This document shows, piece by piece, positions 1 through 11,463 of a stretch of 64,000 nucleotides of DNA. The stretch is taken from NCBI RefSeq assembly GCF_022568835.1, contig NZ_JAKZHV010000006.1, forward strand, positions 1 through 64,000, written 5' to 3'. Made by a program: the position numbers and the translations under genes. Origin of the DNA: Arsenicicoccus piscis. GTDB taxonomy: Bacteria > Actinomycetota > Actinomycetes > Actinomycetales > Dermatophilaceae. Within the stretch, counting starts at the first letter, position 1, and every line of letters begins with the position of its first letter. The notes under the pieces are model-generated. The model worked only from the letters and a program-made list of their open reading frames with translations. It did not search any database and was not told the origin of the DNA.

Positions 1-650
1 CAGGCGGCGACCGACGAGCGGATGGAGCGCATCGGGTGGCGAAGTCCCCTACACGCGCGGGCTGCACGCGACGGGCTACCGCGGCAAGGCCTGGACGATC
101 CGCCAGTTCGCCGGCTCGCGCAACGCGGTGCAGACCAACGAGCGCTACAAGATGATCCTCGAGCGCGGGGGCGGCGGTCTGAGCGTGGCGTTCGACATGC
201 CGACCCTGATGGGGCGCGACTCCAACGACCCGATGAGCCTCGGCGAGGTCGGGCACTGCGGGTCGCGGTCGACAGCGCGTCCGACATGGAGGTGCTGTTC
301 AAGGACATCCCGCTCGGCGCGACGACCACGTCGATGACGATCAGCGGCCCGGCGGTGCCCGTCTTCTGCATGTATCTCGTTGCGGAAGCTCGCCAGGGCG
401 ATGCCGACACGTCGACGCTTCAACGGCAGCTCTGCATCACGTTGAGGATCTTCAAGGAGTACATCGCCGTCTCGGGGCGCAGGAGTGGCTCTTCGTCCTG
501 CCCGAGCCGCACCTGCGGCTGATCGGTGACCTGATGGCCTACTGCGACGCCGAACATCCCTGCCTACAAACCGCTCTCGGTCTCCGGCTACCACATCCGC
601 GAGGCCGGCAGCACCGCCGCGCAGGTGGTCGGCGGGAGGAGCGGACCCCA
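1..650 (+). pseudogene. Acyl-CoA mutase large subunit (methylmalonyl-CoA mutase family), degenerate fragment
   Basis: Family role: B12-dependent carbon-skeleton rearrangement of acyl-CoA. Recognisable peptide blocks lie in order but in different frames: [47 protein letters not shown], then [48 protein letters not shown] and KPLSVSGYHIREAGSTAAQ. The first frame break is near 255-265. More indels fall between 400 and 570, where the usual DTSTLNGTLQTD segment is scrambled. The rest of the catalytic domain, some 300 residues in the family, is absent: argG remains begin about 50 nt later. The 5' end is cut by the window. It cannot make a working mutase as written. Either a decayed gene or poor sequence at a contig edge. 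Confidence 0.75.
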
Positions 651-702
651 CGGTGATCACGCGTCAAGGCGACGCGACGGCCAGGTCGGCTAGTCTGTTG
701 TC

Positions 703-1919
<1,217 letters not shown>

Positions 1920-1922
1920 CCT

Positions 1923-2228
1923 CTAGCGAGGGACCAGCTGGATGACGACGACGGCGACGGCGAAGCAGATCACGGCGATCCGCATGAGCCGGCCGTTGAG
2001 GCCGAGGGCGGGCCACGACAGGTAGAGCATCCAGCCGATGAACGCGAGCGCCAGGACGAAGAGGGTCCAGCCGACCGGGCCGGTGATCAGTGCTGCCGCG
2101 AGGCACAGGCCGAAGAACACGGCGAGCGGCGCCCAGGGCGGCAGCCGCAACAGCTGCTGGGCGAGGGGCGTGCTGGCGCGGTGGACGGACTCCCGGACGG
2201 GTCCGAGGTGGGGCGGGGTGGAGGACAC
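1923..2228 (-). CDS. Small two- to three-helix membrane protein, DUF6703-like
   Basis: 101 residues from GTG 2228. An upstream ATG at 2315 would run into the glyS start, so the shorter form was chosen. A charged N-terminus (RESVHRASTPLAQQLLRLP) precedes hydrophobic segments at about 34-52, 53-72 and 82-100, the second ending in the motif YLSWPALG. The SWPAL motif and the size resemble the actinobacterial DUF6703 family of unknown function. It is convergent with the argG remnant, only 3 nt from its stop, and divergent from glyS with an 80 nt gap. The function is unknown; family assignment is from memory of the pattern. Confidence 0.6.
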   Translation of the reverse strand: MSSTPPHLGPVRESVHRASTPLAQQLLRLPPWAPLAVFFGLCLAAALITGPVGWTLFVLALAFIGWMLYLSWPALGLNGRLMRIAVICFAVAVVVIQLVPR

Positions 2229-2308
2229 CGCTCCAGGGTAGGACACGGGCTCCGACGGCCAGGCACCGGCGCACGGTGGGCCCCCGGTGACCCGGTAGCC
2301 TTGACACC

Positions 2309-3718
<1,410 letters not shown>

Positions 3719-3747
3719 CCCTGGTCGACCCCACCCACAGACAGACG

Positions 3748-3782
3748 CGAAGGGCCACCGCCCGGCAGGCGGTGGCCCTTCG
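3748..3782. terminator. Bidirectional hairpin terminator between glyS and the DUF2277 gene
   Basis: Perfect 14-bp stem: CGAAGGGCCACCGC (3748-3761) pairs with GCGGTGGCCCTTCG (3769-3782) over a 7-nt loop. No long U tract follows, as is common in high-GC actinobacteria. It sits between two convergent genes and can serve both. Confidence 0.8.
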
Positions 3783-3799
3783 TCGCGTGCGGGGCGACC

Positions 3800-4084
3800 T
3801 CAGCCGACGGCGGCGAGCCCGGAGCCGTGGTCGGGGCGTGCACTCGTGTCGGAGGCTGCTGCGGCGACCCGCTCCTGCGCCCGGTCCATCAGCTGCTGGG
3901 TGATGGCGGCGATCTCCATCACGGCCGCGGAGAACGCCCGGCGGTCGGGGCCGGTCGGCAGCGCGGTGCCGGAGACGAGCCGGACGTACTGCAGGGCGGC
4001 GGCCCGGGCCTCGGCCGACGTCGGGGACTCGGCGAAGGTCGCAGCGGGGCGGTTGACCTCGTGGAGTGCGCGGACCGTTGTCAT
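3800..4084 (-). CDS. DUF2277 family protein
   Basis: 94 residues. Matches DUF2277: VRALHEVNRPAATFAESPTSAEARAAALQYVRLVSGT, then a conserved helical part FSAAVMEIAAITQQLMDR. The family's usual M-C-R-N-I-R-x-L-H-N start is altered to M-T-T-V-R-A-L-H-E. Function is unknown; the protein is predicted cytoplasmic and all-helical. The start is ATG 4084, with a weak GACGCT box 7 nt upstream and no ribosome site, so it may also be leaderless. It is convergent with glyS, and divergent from the monooxygenase operon across a gap of about 270 nt. Confidence 0.8.
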   Translation of the reverse strand: MTTVRALHEVNRPAATFAESPTSAEARAAALQYVRLVSGTALPTGPDRRAFSAAVMEIAAITQQLMDRAQERVAAAASDTSARPDHGSGLAAVG

Positions 4085-4323
4085 GCGGTCCAGCGTCACA
4101 GAATCGGCCGAGCACGTCAGGCAAATCGCTCGGGAGCGGACTTTTCCACCCAGAGGGGGCAACGGCCCAGTGCGGAGCGCCACGTCTGGCCCAGGGCTTG
4201 AACGGTCTAAATCACGCTCAGTGAGATGTGACAGCGGCTCGCCGGATGTGACGTCGGCACTGCGTGATCGCCGTTCACCCGTGTCGCACCGGGGAATGGA
4301 CCGCAGGTCACCTCTGGTTACAT

Positions 4324-4337
4324 GATTCAAGATTCAA
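4324..4337. repeat. Tandem 7-mer in the promoter region of the monooxygenase operon
   Basis: GATTCAA occurs twice head to tail just upstream of the AAGGAGG ribosome site (about 4348-4354) of the LLM gene. The surrounding 4085-4358 gap holds no gene. A short AT-rich direct repeat at this position could bind a regulator or be part of the promoter; neither can be decided from sequence alone. Confidence 0.35.
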
Positions 4338-4358
4338 CTACCTAGCAAGGAGGACGAC

Positions 4359-5498
4359 GTGCAGTTCGGCATCTTCAGCGTCGGTGACGTCACCATGGAC
4401 CCGACGACCGGCCGCACCCCCACCGAGGGTGAGCGCCTGCAGGCGATGGTCGCCATCGCGCGCAAGGCCGAAGAGGTCGGTCTCGACGTGTTCGCCACGG
4501 GCGAGCACCACAACCCGCCCTTCGTGCCGTCGTCGCCGACCACGCTGCTCGGTTACCTCGCCGGTCAGACCGACCGGCTGCTGCTCTCGACGGCCACCAC
4601 GCTGATCACGACCAACGACCCGGTCAAGATCGCCGAGGACTACGCGATGTTGCAGCACCTCTCCGGCGGTCGGGTAGACCTCATGATGGGTCGCGGGAAC
4701 ACCGGTCCGGTCTACCCGTGGTTCGGCAAGGACATCCGCGACGGCATCCCGCTGGCGGTCGAGAACTACCACCTGCTGCGGCGACTGTGGCGCGAGCGGG
4801 TCGTCGACTCGGAGGGTCAGTTCCGCACGCCGCTGCGGGGCTACACCTCGACGCCGGCGCCGCTCGACGACACTCCGCCGTTCGTGTGGCACGGCTCGAT
4901 CCGCAGCCCCGAGATCGCGGAGCAGGCCGCGTTCTACGGTGACGGCTTCTTCCACAACAACATCTTCTGGAACATGGAGCACACCGCGGCGATGGTGCGG
5001 CTCTACCGCGAGCGGTTCGAGCACTACGGCCACGGCGCCGCCGACCAGGCGATCGTCGGGCTCGGTGGCCAGGTCTTCCTGGGCGAGAGCCAGGCCGACG
5101 CGATGCGGCGGTTCCGGCCCTACTTCGACAACGCCCCGGTCTACGGCCACGGGCCGTCGCTGGAGGAGTTCATGGAGCTCACCCCGCTCACCGTGGGCAC
5201 GCCCGAGCAGGTCGTCGAGCGCACGCTGACCTTCGCCGACGAGGTGGGGGACTACCAGCGTCAGCTGTTCCTGATGGATCACGCGGGCCTGCCGCTCGAG
5301 GTGGTCCTCGAGCAGCTGGAGATCCTCGGCCGCGAGGTCGTCCCGGCCCTGCGCCGGGAGATGGAGGCTCGTCGACCGGCGCACGTGCCGAGCGACCCGC
5401 CCACCCACGCCAGCCTCGTGGCGGCCGGGCCGGACAGCCCGCACCACCTGGTGCTCCCCAACACCACCACCAGCGACAACACCACCGTGGAGGTCTGA
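4359..5498 (+). CDS. LLM-class flavin-dependent monooxygenase, CE1758 family
   Basis: 379 residues, GTG start chosen for the ideal AAGGAGG at 4348-4354. Bacterial luciferase-like TIM barrel: MQFGIFSVGDVTMDPTTGRTP, TGEHHNPPF, TATTLITTNDPVKIAEDYAMLQHLSGGRVDLMMGRGN, and HGSIRSPEIAEQAAFYGDGF. The family uses reduced FMN and oxygen on small organic substrates; the substrate here is unknown. The gene ends 1 nt before the start of an NADPH-dependent FMN reductase, a typical two-component pair in which the reductase supplies FMNH2. The C-terminus (about residues 345-379) is a low-complexity His/Thr/Pro tail. Confidence 0.88.
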   Translation: MQFGIFSVGDVTMDPTTGRTPTEGERLQAMVAIARKAEEVGLDVFATGEHHNPPFVPSSPTTLLGYLAGQTDRLLLSTATTLITTNDPVKIAEDYAMLQHLSGGRVDLMMGRGNTGPVYPWFGKDIRDGIPLAVENYHLLRRLWRERVVDSEGQFRTPLRGYTSTPAPLDDTPPFVWHGSIRSPEIAEQAAFYGDGFFHNNIFWNMEHTAAMVRLYRERFEHYGHGAADQAIVGLGGQVFLGESQADAMRRFRPYFDNAPVYGHGPSLEEFMELTPLTVGTPEQVVERTLTFADEVGDYQRQLFLMDHAGLPLEVVLEQLEILGREVVPALRREMEARRPAHVPSDPPTHASLVAAGPDSPHHLVLPNTTTSDNTTVEV

Positions 5499-5499
5499 C

Positions 5500-6198
5500 A
5501 TGACTCGTCGTCTCGTCGTCGTCTCGGCCGGTCTCTCGGCCCCGAGCAGCACCCGGCTGCTCGCCGACCAGCTCGCCGACGCCGTCACCGCTGCGGTGAC
5601 GGCGCGGGGCGAGGCGCTCACCGTCGACACGATCGAGGTGCGCGACCTCGCCAGTGACCTGGTCACGACACTGACCGCCGGGGGACTCCCCACGGCGTCG
5701 GTGACCCGGGCGCAGGAGCTGCTCGCGTCCGCCGACGCGGTGATCGCCGTGACCCCGGTGTTCAGCGCGAGCTACAGCGGACTGTTCAAGATGTTCTTCG
5801 ACGTCCTGGAGCCCGGCACGCTCGACGGCACCCCGGTGCTCGTCGCGGCGACCGCCGGCACGCCGCGCCACTCGCTGGTGCTCGAGCACGCGCTGCGGCC
5901 GCTGTTCAGCTACCTGCACGCCGTGGTCGTGCCCACCGCCGTGTTCGCCGCCACCGAGGACTTCGGCGGCACCAGCGAGCTCGGCCCGCGGGTCGCTCGC
6001 GCGGCGGCCGAGCTGTCGGCGCTCATGGTCGCCGAGACCGGCGCCGTGGGCGGGTTCGCCGCCGTGCCGGGGGTGGACTCCGCACGGTCGGGCGGCCGGT
6101 CGGGCGGCCGATCGGGCTCTCGTGCGGGCGCCGGCGCAGGCGCCGGCCGCGCGGCGGTCACGCCGTTCGCGGAGCTGCTGCGCGGCCACAGCGGCTGA
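5500..6198 (+). CDS. NADPH-dependent FMN reductase, CE1759 family
   Basis: 232 residues. Flavodoxin-like fold: RRLVVVSAGLSAPSSTRLLADQLADAV (phosphate loop), ADAVIAVTPVFSASYSGLFKMFFDVLEP, and LVAATAGTPRHSLVLEHALRPLFSYLHAVVVPT. It should reduce FMN for the monooxygenase encoded directly upstream, with 1 nt between stop and start. The last third changes character: after GVDSARS comes a Gly/Arg/Ser/Ala repeat tract (about residues 196-217, GGRSGGRSGSRAGAGAGAG) and then a short family-like end AAVTPFAELLRGHSG. The tract is encoded by short GC-rich tandem repeats at about 6088-6152 and looks like a repeat expansion in a loop. Confidence 0.85.
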   Translation: MTRRLVVVSAGLSAPSSTRLLADQLADAVTAAVTARGEALTVDTIEVRDLASDLVTTLTAGGLPTASVTRAQELLASADAVIAVTPVFSASYSGLFKMFFDVLEPGTLDGTPVLVAATAGTPRHSLVLEHALRPLFSYLHAVVVPTAVFAATEDFGGTSELGPRVARAAAELSALMVAETGAVGGFAAVPGVDSARSGGRSGGRSGSRAGAGAGAGRAAVTPFAELLRGHSG

Positions 6199-6282
6199 GC
6201 GCTGCGCGCCCGTAGCGGCTGCGTGCGGCCTGGGCAGCCCGCCGATGGGGTGCCGATAGGTGCCGATGGATAGGGTGCGGCC

Positions 6283-6945
6283 ATGAACGTGGACGTCACC
6301 CCTGAGCTCGGTCGCGCGGTCCTGCGCGAGGTCGTGCTCCCCGGGGCGGTCGGTGTCGGTCTCATCGCCGGCATCGGCCGCCTCATCATGGGCCCGCTCG
6401 ACGGCTTCCCGGCCGAGGACGCCGTCAACCGCGAGCTGGAACGGCGACGGACCCCTGCGGCGAACGCCGTGACCTGGGCGGTCTCGACCTATGCCGACAC
6501 CGTCCCGACCATCGCCGCGGCGCTCGGCTACGGCGCGCTGGCTCGGCGGGCCTACGGCCGGTGGGACCTCGCCGTCGCACCGCTCGCCGCCATCACGGTC
6601 GAGACCACCGTCTTCGTCGTGGGCTCGCACCTGGTGGGTCGCCCGCGTCCGGACGTCACCTGGCTGGACAAGCCCGCCCCGACCTCGTCCTTCCCGAGCG
6701 GGCACACGGCGGCCACCACGGCGCTGCACCTCACCTTCGCGGACCTGCTGTCCCGCAGCACGAGCCCGCGCGTGCGGGCCGTCGCTCCTGTGCTGCGCTG
6801 GGGGTTCCCGCCGGTCGTGGCCTACTCCCGGCTCTATCGCGGGATGCACCACCCGAGCGACGTGGTCGTCGGGGTGGCCCTGGGGGTCTGGGCCGCCGGC
6901 GCCGTGCGTCGGGTCATCGCGACCCGGCCGGGGGCGCGGGTCTGA
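6283..6945 (+). CDS. PAP2-family membrane phosphatase
   Basis: 220 residues. Integral membrane acid phosphatase of the lipid or undecaprenyl pyrophosphate type. Active-site signatures: C1 GRPRPDV (about 119-125), C2 PSGH (138-141), C3 SRLYRGMHHPSD (182-193). Hydrophobic helices lie at about 15-36, 73-90, 97-117 and 195-210. A TAGGGT box (6271-6276) sits 6 nt before ATG 6283, which suggests a leaderless transcript. dusB starts 15 nt after the stop, so the two may be cotranscribed. The substrate is not determined by sequence. Confidence 0.88.
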   Translation: MNVDVTPELGRAVLREVVLPGAVGVGLIAGIGRLIMGPLDGFPAEDAVNRELERRRTPAANAVTWAVSTYADTVPTIAAALGYGALARRAYGRWDLAVAPLAAITVETTVFVVGSHLVGRPRPDVTWLDKPAPTSSFPSGHTAATTALHLTFADLLSRSTSPRVRAVAPVLRWGFPPVVAYSRLYRGMHHPSDVVVGVALGVWAAGAVRRVIATRPGARV

Positions 6946-6960
6946 GACAATCGGGAGGCC

Positions 6961-8157
6961 ATGTCTGTCCTGCTCCCGCTGCTGCCTCCGCTCACCCTCG
7001 GACGTCACATCCTCGACGTGCCGGTCGTCCTCGCGCCCATGGCCGGCATCACCAACCGTGCCTTCCGGCGCCTGTGCCGTGAATACGGAGAGGTCGGTCT
7101 GCGGGCCGCTGGGGCCGGCGGGGCGTCCGCGCTGTTCGTCAGCGAGATGATCACGTCGAGGGCGCTCGTCGAGCGAACTCCGTTGTCCATGAAGCTGATC
7201 GAGCACGACCCGGGGGAGTCGCCCCGGTCCGTCCAGCTCTACGGCGTGGATCCCGGCACCGTCGCGGCCGCGGTCCGGATGCTCGTCGAGGAGGATCGCG
7301 CCGACCACATCGACCTCAACTTCGGCTGCCCCGTCCCCAAGGTGACCCGCAAGGGCGGCGGGTCGGCCCTGCCGTGGAAGACGACGCTCTTTCGCGACAT
7401 CGTCGCGGGCGCCGTGCGAGAGGCCGGCCGTGGCGGGCTGCCCGTCACCGTGAAGATGCGCAAGGGCATCGACGACGACCACCTGACCTATCTCGAGGCG
7501 GGCCGGATCGCCGAGGGTGAGGGCGCTGCCGCCGTCGCGCTGCACGGGCGGACGGCGAGCCAGCACTACTCCGGGCAGGCCGACTGGTCCGCGATCGCCC
7601 GGCTCAAGGCCGAGGTCCGCACGATCCCGGTGCTCGGCAACGGCGACATCTGGTCCGCGCAGGACGCGGTGCGGATGGTGCAGGAGACCGGCTGCGACGG
7701 GGTCGTCGTGGGTCGCGGCTGCCTCGGTAGACCGTGGCTCTTCGCGGACCTGGCCGCGGCCTTCGCGGGCGGCGACCACCGCGCGACACCGACGCTCGGT
7801 GAGGTCGGCGAGGCGATCCGGCGGCACGCGGCCTACCTGGTCGAGTTCTACGGCGACGAGCTCAAGGGCTGCCGCGACATCCGCAAGCACATCGCGTGGT
7901 ACCTCAAGGGATTCCCGGCGGGACACGAGGTGCGCCACCGGCTGGCGCTGGTCGACACCCTCGAGGCGCTCGACGAGCTGGTCGCGACGCTCGACGCCGA
8001 CGCTCCCTGGCCGGGGGATCCCGCCGAGGGTCAGCGCGGGCGGGCCGGCTCGCCGAAGCGGGTCGCGCTGCCGGACGGCTGGCTCGACTCGCGCGAGCTG
8101 GACGCCGCGTCCGCGGTGACGGTCGCCCAGGCCGAGCTCTCGGTCTCCGGCGGCTGA
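6961..8157 (+). CDS. dusB: tRNA-dihydrouridine synthase
   Basis: 398 residues. FMN enzyme that reduces uridines in the tRNA D-loop. FMN-binding start VVLAPMAGITNRAFRRLC; catalytic loop DLNFGCPVPKVTRKGGGSAL with the proton-donor Cys at about residue 123; VTVKMRKGID; phosphate-binding VLGNGDIWSAQDAVRM and GCDGVVVGRGCLGRPWLF. Length and motifs fit the DusB/NifR3 group. In many actinobacteria dusB is close to dgt and dnaG; here about 18 kb of accessory genes separate them. Confidence 0.95.
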   Translation: MSVLLPLLPPLTLGRHILDVPVVLAPMAGITNRAFRRLCREYGEVGLRAAGAGGASALFVSEMITSRALVERTPLSMKLIEHDPGESPRSVQLYGVDPGTVAAAVRMLVEEDRADHIDLNFGCPVPKVTRKGGGSALPWKTTLFRDIVAGAVREAGRGGLPVTVKMRKGIDDDHLTYLEAGRIAEGEGAAAVALHGRTASQHYSGQADWSAIARLKAEVRTIPVLGNGDIWSAQDAVRMVQETGCDGVVVGRGCLGRPWLFADLAAAFAGGDHRATPTLGEVGEAIRRHAAYLVEFYGDELKGCRDIRKHIAWYLKGFPAGHEVRHRLALVDTLEALDELVATLDADAPWPGDPAEGQRGRAGSPKRVALPDGWLDSRELDAASAVTVAQAELSVSGG

Positions 8158-8208
8158 GCCCCGCGCGGGCCAACCCTGGTCGCGCACCGATCGGGCGACT
8201 CGGGCGAC

Positions 8209-8903
8209 TCAGACGACCAGCCGCGCGTAGACGATGACGTTGTCCGGGTAGGAGTGCTGCTCGGCGTCGTAGCTGCCGCCGCAGGTCACCAGGCGCAGCT
8301 CGGGATCACTCGTGTCGCCGTAGACCCGCTCGGTCGGGAACGCGTCCTTGGCGACGGTCTCGCTCCCGGTCACGGCGAACTGTGCCACCGAGCCGTCGAA
8401 GCGCCGGACCTGGATGCGGTCGCCCGGGCGCAGCCGGGTCAGGGCGACGAAGGCACCGTCGCGTCCCCGGCCGGTGACGTGCCCGAGCAGGACCGCCGGA
8501 CCGAGGGTGCCGGGGGCGGGTGACCCGTCGTACCACCCCACGTCGTCGAGCTGGCTCATCGTGGGCACCTCGACCGTCCCGTCCGGGTTGAGCCCGGTGC
8601 CCAGCACGGTCGCGTCCACCCCCCGATCGCCGGGATGACGATGCGCTGCGGCGCCGAGTCCGGCAGCGGCCGGACGCTGGTGGTCGTGGTGGTGGTGCTG
8701 CGGGATGTGGTGCCGGTGGTGGGGTCGGACGAGGGGTTGGCTGCCGTGCTGGCCGACATGCTGCTTGTCTCACTGGGAGCCGTGCGGGTCGACACCGTCC
8801 CCCCGGGACCCCCGGGGGAGGTGCCGGCGGACTGGCACCCCCCGAGGGCCAGGACGAGGGCGACCCCGAACGCCGCCCCCGCCCGGGTGGAGACCCTGGT
8901 CAC
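8209..8903 (-). pseudogene. Class F sortase, frameshifted in a G run
   Basis: Transpeptidase family. The C-terminal catalytic domain (8209-8619) is intact: LLGHVTG (catalytic His), LRLVTCGGSYD (catalytic Cys), VIVYARLV (catalytic Arg). The N-terminal part is in another frame: GTG 8903, a lipoprotein-like signal VALVLALGGCQ, a Ser/Thr-rich linker, then QRIVIPAIG. Family members continue I-P-A-I-G-V-D-A; here a run of six C on the plus strand (8619-8624) where four would keep the frame shifts reading. The start overlaps the stop of the upstream surface protein by 4 nt (GTGA), so they were one operon. As written no full sortase is made; it may be a sequencing error. Confidence 0.82.
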
Positions 8904-9469
8904 GCGAGGGACGCGGCGCGGCGACCGACCGCGTAGCCGGCGCTCGCGACCAGGGTCAGCAGACCAGCAGCCGCCCCCAGCTCGGCTGCGTGGTCGTCGG
9001 TGGCCGGCTCGCCGCCGGTGGCTGCGGCGCCGCGGGGACGCTGGACCACCTGGTGCCCCCGGGTGGAGGCGTCGCCCTTCTTGGTGACGGCCTTCGGCAC
9101 ACCCGTGGTGGCCGCCGGCGCTGTGTGCAGCGTGATGTCGGCCTCGGCACCGCCGGCGCAGGTCATCGTGTACGTCACGTTGCGCGAGATGGTCCCAGGC
9201 ATGGTCAGCTCGGCACCGAGGGCCGCGACCCCCGCCTAGTTGACTCCGCAGTCCCCGTAGACCGCGATGGTCTGGCCGGGAGCGAGGTGGCCCTGGACCC
9301 ACACGCGAGGCGTGGGCCTGGGCTTGGCGGGTGCCTCGGCGGCGGCGTGGGCGGCCGGGGCGACAGCGAGTCCGGCGAGGCCGAGGACGGCGACGGCGCC
9401 GAGTCGGTGCGCGGTGCGGTGCGTGGTGCTGTGAGCGGTGCGGCGGGTGGCGCGGGCGGTGCTGGTCAT
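8900..9469 (-). pseudogene. Secreted membrane-anchored protein next to sortase, in-frame amber stop
   Basis: One frame of 190 codons from ATG 9469. Signal peptide: Arg-rich start, then RLGAVAVLGLAGLAVAPAAHAA. A Cys-containing extracellular domain follows (QTIAVYGDCGVN ... TYTMTCAGGAEADITLHTAPA), then a Gly/Arg-rich linker and a C-terminal hydrophobic anchor ELGAAAGLLTLVASAGYAVGRRAASLA. There is no LPxTG motif. A TAG at 9236-9238 (minus strand) interrupts the frame after GVN, and reading resumes in frame with AGVAALGAELTMPGT. The two Cys (one on each side of the stop) would likely pair. A CAG-to-TAG change is the simplest cause. Probably a surface protein linked to the adjacent sortase. Confidence 0.65.
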
Positions 9470-9557
9470 GCTGGGCTCCTGGTGAGCGGGGCGAGCGCCC
9501 GTCCTGACCGGGTCGCTCTCGATGTGCCGGACACTAGGGAGCCGGATCGACGAACCG

Positions 9558-10232
9558 ATGGCGGTCAGGCCCCGACGGCGGTCGAGGACGACGACGGCAT
9601 CCGTGAGGCGACCGCGATGGCGCTCGAGCTCTAGGGTTCACGGTGACGACGGCCGCGGACGGGCTGCAGGGGCGGGCCGCGCTGCGCCGGGTCGAGCCCG
9701 ACATCGTGCTGCTGGACGTGATGATGCCGTTCGTCGACGGCTTCACGTTGTGCCGCGAGATCCGGAGCCGCTCGACGGTGCCGATCATCATGCTGACCGC
9801 CCGTTCGGACAGCGTCGACGTCGTCCAGGGGCTCGAGGCGGGAGCGGACGACTACGTCACCAAGCCGTTCGACCCCATGGTGCTGGTCGCTCGGATGCGG
9901 GCGGTGCTGCGCCGCGGTCCGGTAGACCCAACGGCCGGCTCCCAGCACCACCGCAGCGCGGTCGGCGACCTCGTCGTCGACCACGAGGCGCTGGAGGTGA
10001 GCATCGGGGGCAGCGGGTCGACCTCACGCCGACCGAGATGCGGCTGATGATCGAGCTGGTCGAGAACGTCGGGATCGTGCTCAGCCGAGACACCCTGCCG
10101 ACCCGCGTGTGGGACTACCCCGGCGGTGGCGACACGCGGGTCGTCGACGTGCACATGCAGCGGCTGCGTCTGAAGGTGGGCAAGGATCGGATCGAGACCG
10201 TCCGTGGCCTCGGCTACAAGCTGAGGCGCTGA
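9558..10232 (+). pseudogene. OmpR-family response regulator, multiply frameshifted
   Basis: Receiver domain: VEDDDGIREATAMALEL, GFTVTTAADG, IVLLDVMMPFVDGF (phospho-Asp), PIIMLTARSD, LEAGADDYVTKPFD. Winged-helix domain: LTPTEMRLMIELVENVGIVLSRDTL, TRVVDVHMQRLRLKVG, IETVRGLGYKLR. These lie in three frames. A base is missing near 9631, which creates a TAG where the family reads L-G-F. One G is missing from the run at 10006-10010, just before the DNA-binding domain. The first codons after ATG 9558 also do not give the usual R-V-L-V-V-E, so another indel near 9570-9590 is likely. It is divergent from the sortase operon and 10 nt upstream of its kinase partner. Confidence 0.82.
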
Positions 10233-10242
10233 GCTCGCCCCG

Positions 10243-11435
10243 ATGAAGCTCTCCGTCAAGGTGCCGGTCCTGCTCGGGGCGGTCGTCGTGGTGCTCGCCG
10301 TCGGGTTCGCCTCGTGGCTGCACCTGGTGATGACCAACGCGACCGAGCAGGCGGCCCGTGACACGGCGCTGCAGTCCCTGCAGGTGGCCCGCAGCGCCTA
10401 CACGTCGGGTGCGTCCATCCCCGACTTCGCGCCCTGCTCGACGACCCGACCACGCCCGCCGAGCTGAAGGCCCAGGCCAAGGCGGGGCACACCGCGACCT
10501 ACCTGCTCGACGACCCGCCGCAGGTGTGGGCTGCGACCCAGCTGCCCGAGGGCTACGTGCTGGCGATCCACCAGGACTGGACGAGCGGGAGCAGCCAGCT
10601 CGACGACCTCGACCAGTACCTCGTCGTCGGGGTGCTCAGCGTCGCGGCCGTGACCGTGCTGCTGGCCATCGGCACCGGCGTGGCGCTCAGCCGGCGGCCC
10701 GGGCGCGCCGAGCTCACCGCGCGCCGGATCGCGGACGGTGAGCTGGGGCTACGGGTGTCCGACGCCGTGCGCGGTCGCGACGGGGTGGCGTCGCTCGGAG
10801 CGGCCATCGACCACCTCGCGAGCAGCATGCAGGACCGGCTCGCGTCCGAGCAGCGGGTCACGGGCTACATCGCGCACGACCTGCGCACGCCCGTGACGAG
10901 CCTGGTCACGGCCTCGTCGTTGCTGCCGGACGACCGGGCCGGCAACCTCGTCCGCAGTCAGGCCACCCGGTTGTGGCGGCTCATCGAGGACCTGCTCGAG
11001 GTGGACTCCGCCGAGCAGCAGGTCGACCTGGTGCCGACGAGCACGCCCGCCCTCGCCCGCGCCGCGGTCGAGGCCGCGTCGCAGCCGGTGCGCCTGACCG
11101 TCGAGGAGTCCGCCGACGTGACCACCGACCCGCGGCGGGTCCAGCGGGCACTCGTCAACCTCCTTGAGAACGCCATCCGGCACGGCGGGGCCGAGGTGGA
11201 GTGCGTGGTGCGTGGGCGGGCGATCCTGGTGCAGGACGATGGCGACGGCTTCCCGCCCGTGCTGCTGGAGCACGGGCCGCGCCGGTTCGTGACCGGCTCG
11301 CCCTCGCGCGGCGGCGGCAACGGGCTCGGCCTGACCATCGCGGCCGGTCAGGCCGGCGCCATCGGTGCCACCTTGCAGCTGGCCAACCGCGCCCAGCCGC
11401 GCGGGGCGGTCGCGACGCTCACGCTGCCGGCGTGA
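10243..11435 (+). pseudogene. Sensor histidine kinase, frameshifted in the sensor domain
   Basis: N-terminal helix VKVPVLLGAVVVVLAVGFASWLHLVM, an extracytoplasmic region, second helix LVVGVLSVAAVTVLLAIGTGVAL, HAMP-like ELTARRIADGELGLRV, phospho-acceptor GYIAHDLRTPVTSL, and ATPase boxes NLLENAIRHG (N), DDGDGFP (G1) and GNGLGLTIA (G2). Reading GASIPDF then breaks at about 10427-10431, where one base is missing (GACTTCG-CGCCCTG). Downstream the frame DDPTTPAELKAQ continues to the end. The catalytic part is intact and could be translated from an internal start, but without the sensor. Partner of the damaged regulator just upstream. Confidence 0.82.
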
Positions 11436-11463
11436 GCCGGCGTGAGGCGGGGCGGGTGTGGGC

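Noticed and set aside
5188-8187. A 999-codon open frame on the minus strand across the monooxygenase, FMN reductase, PAP2 and dusB genes
   Set aside because: It is antisense to four genes with clear motifs and its product is Arg/Gly/Asp-rich without any domain. Long stop-free antisense frames are common at this GC content.
9601-9660. An amber mutation in the response regulator after ALEL
   Set aside because: On close reading the TAG arises from a missing base: the downstream receiver frame is offset by one relative to the upstream one, so this is a frameshift and not a substitution.
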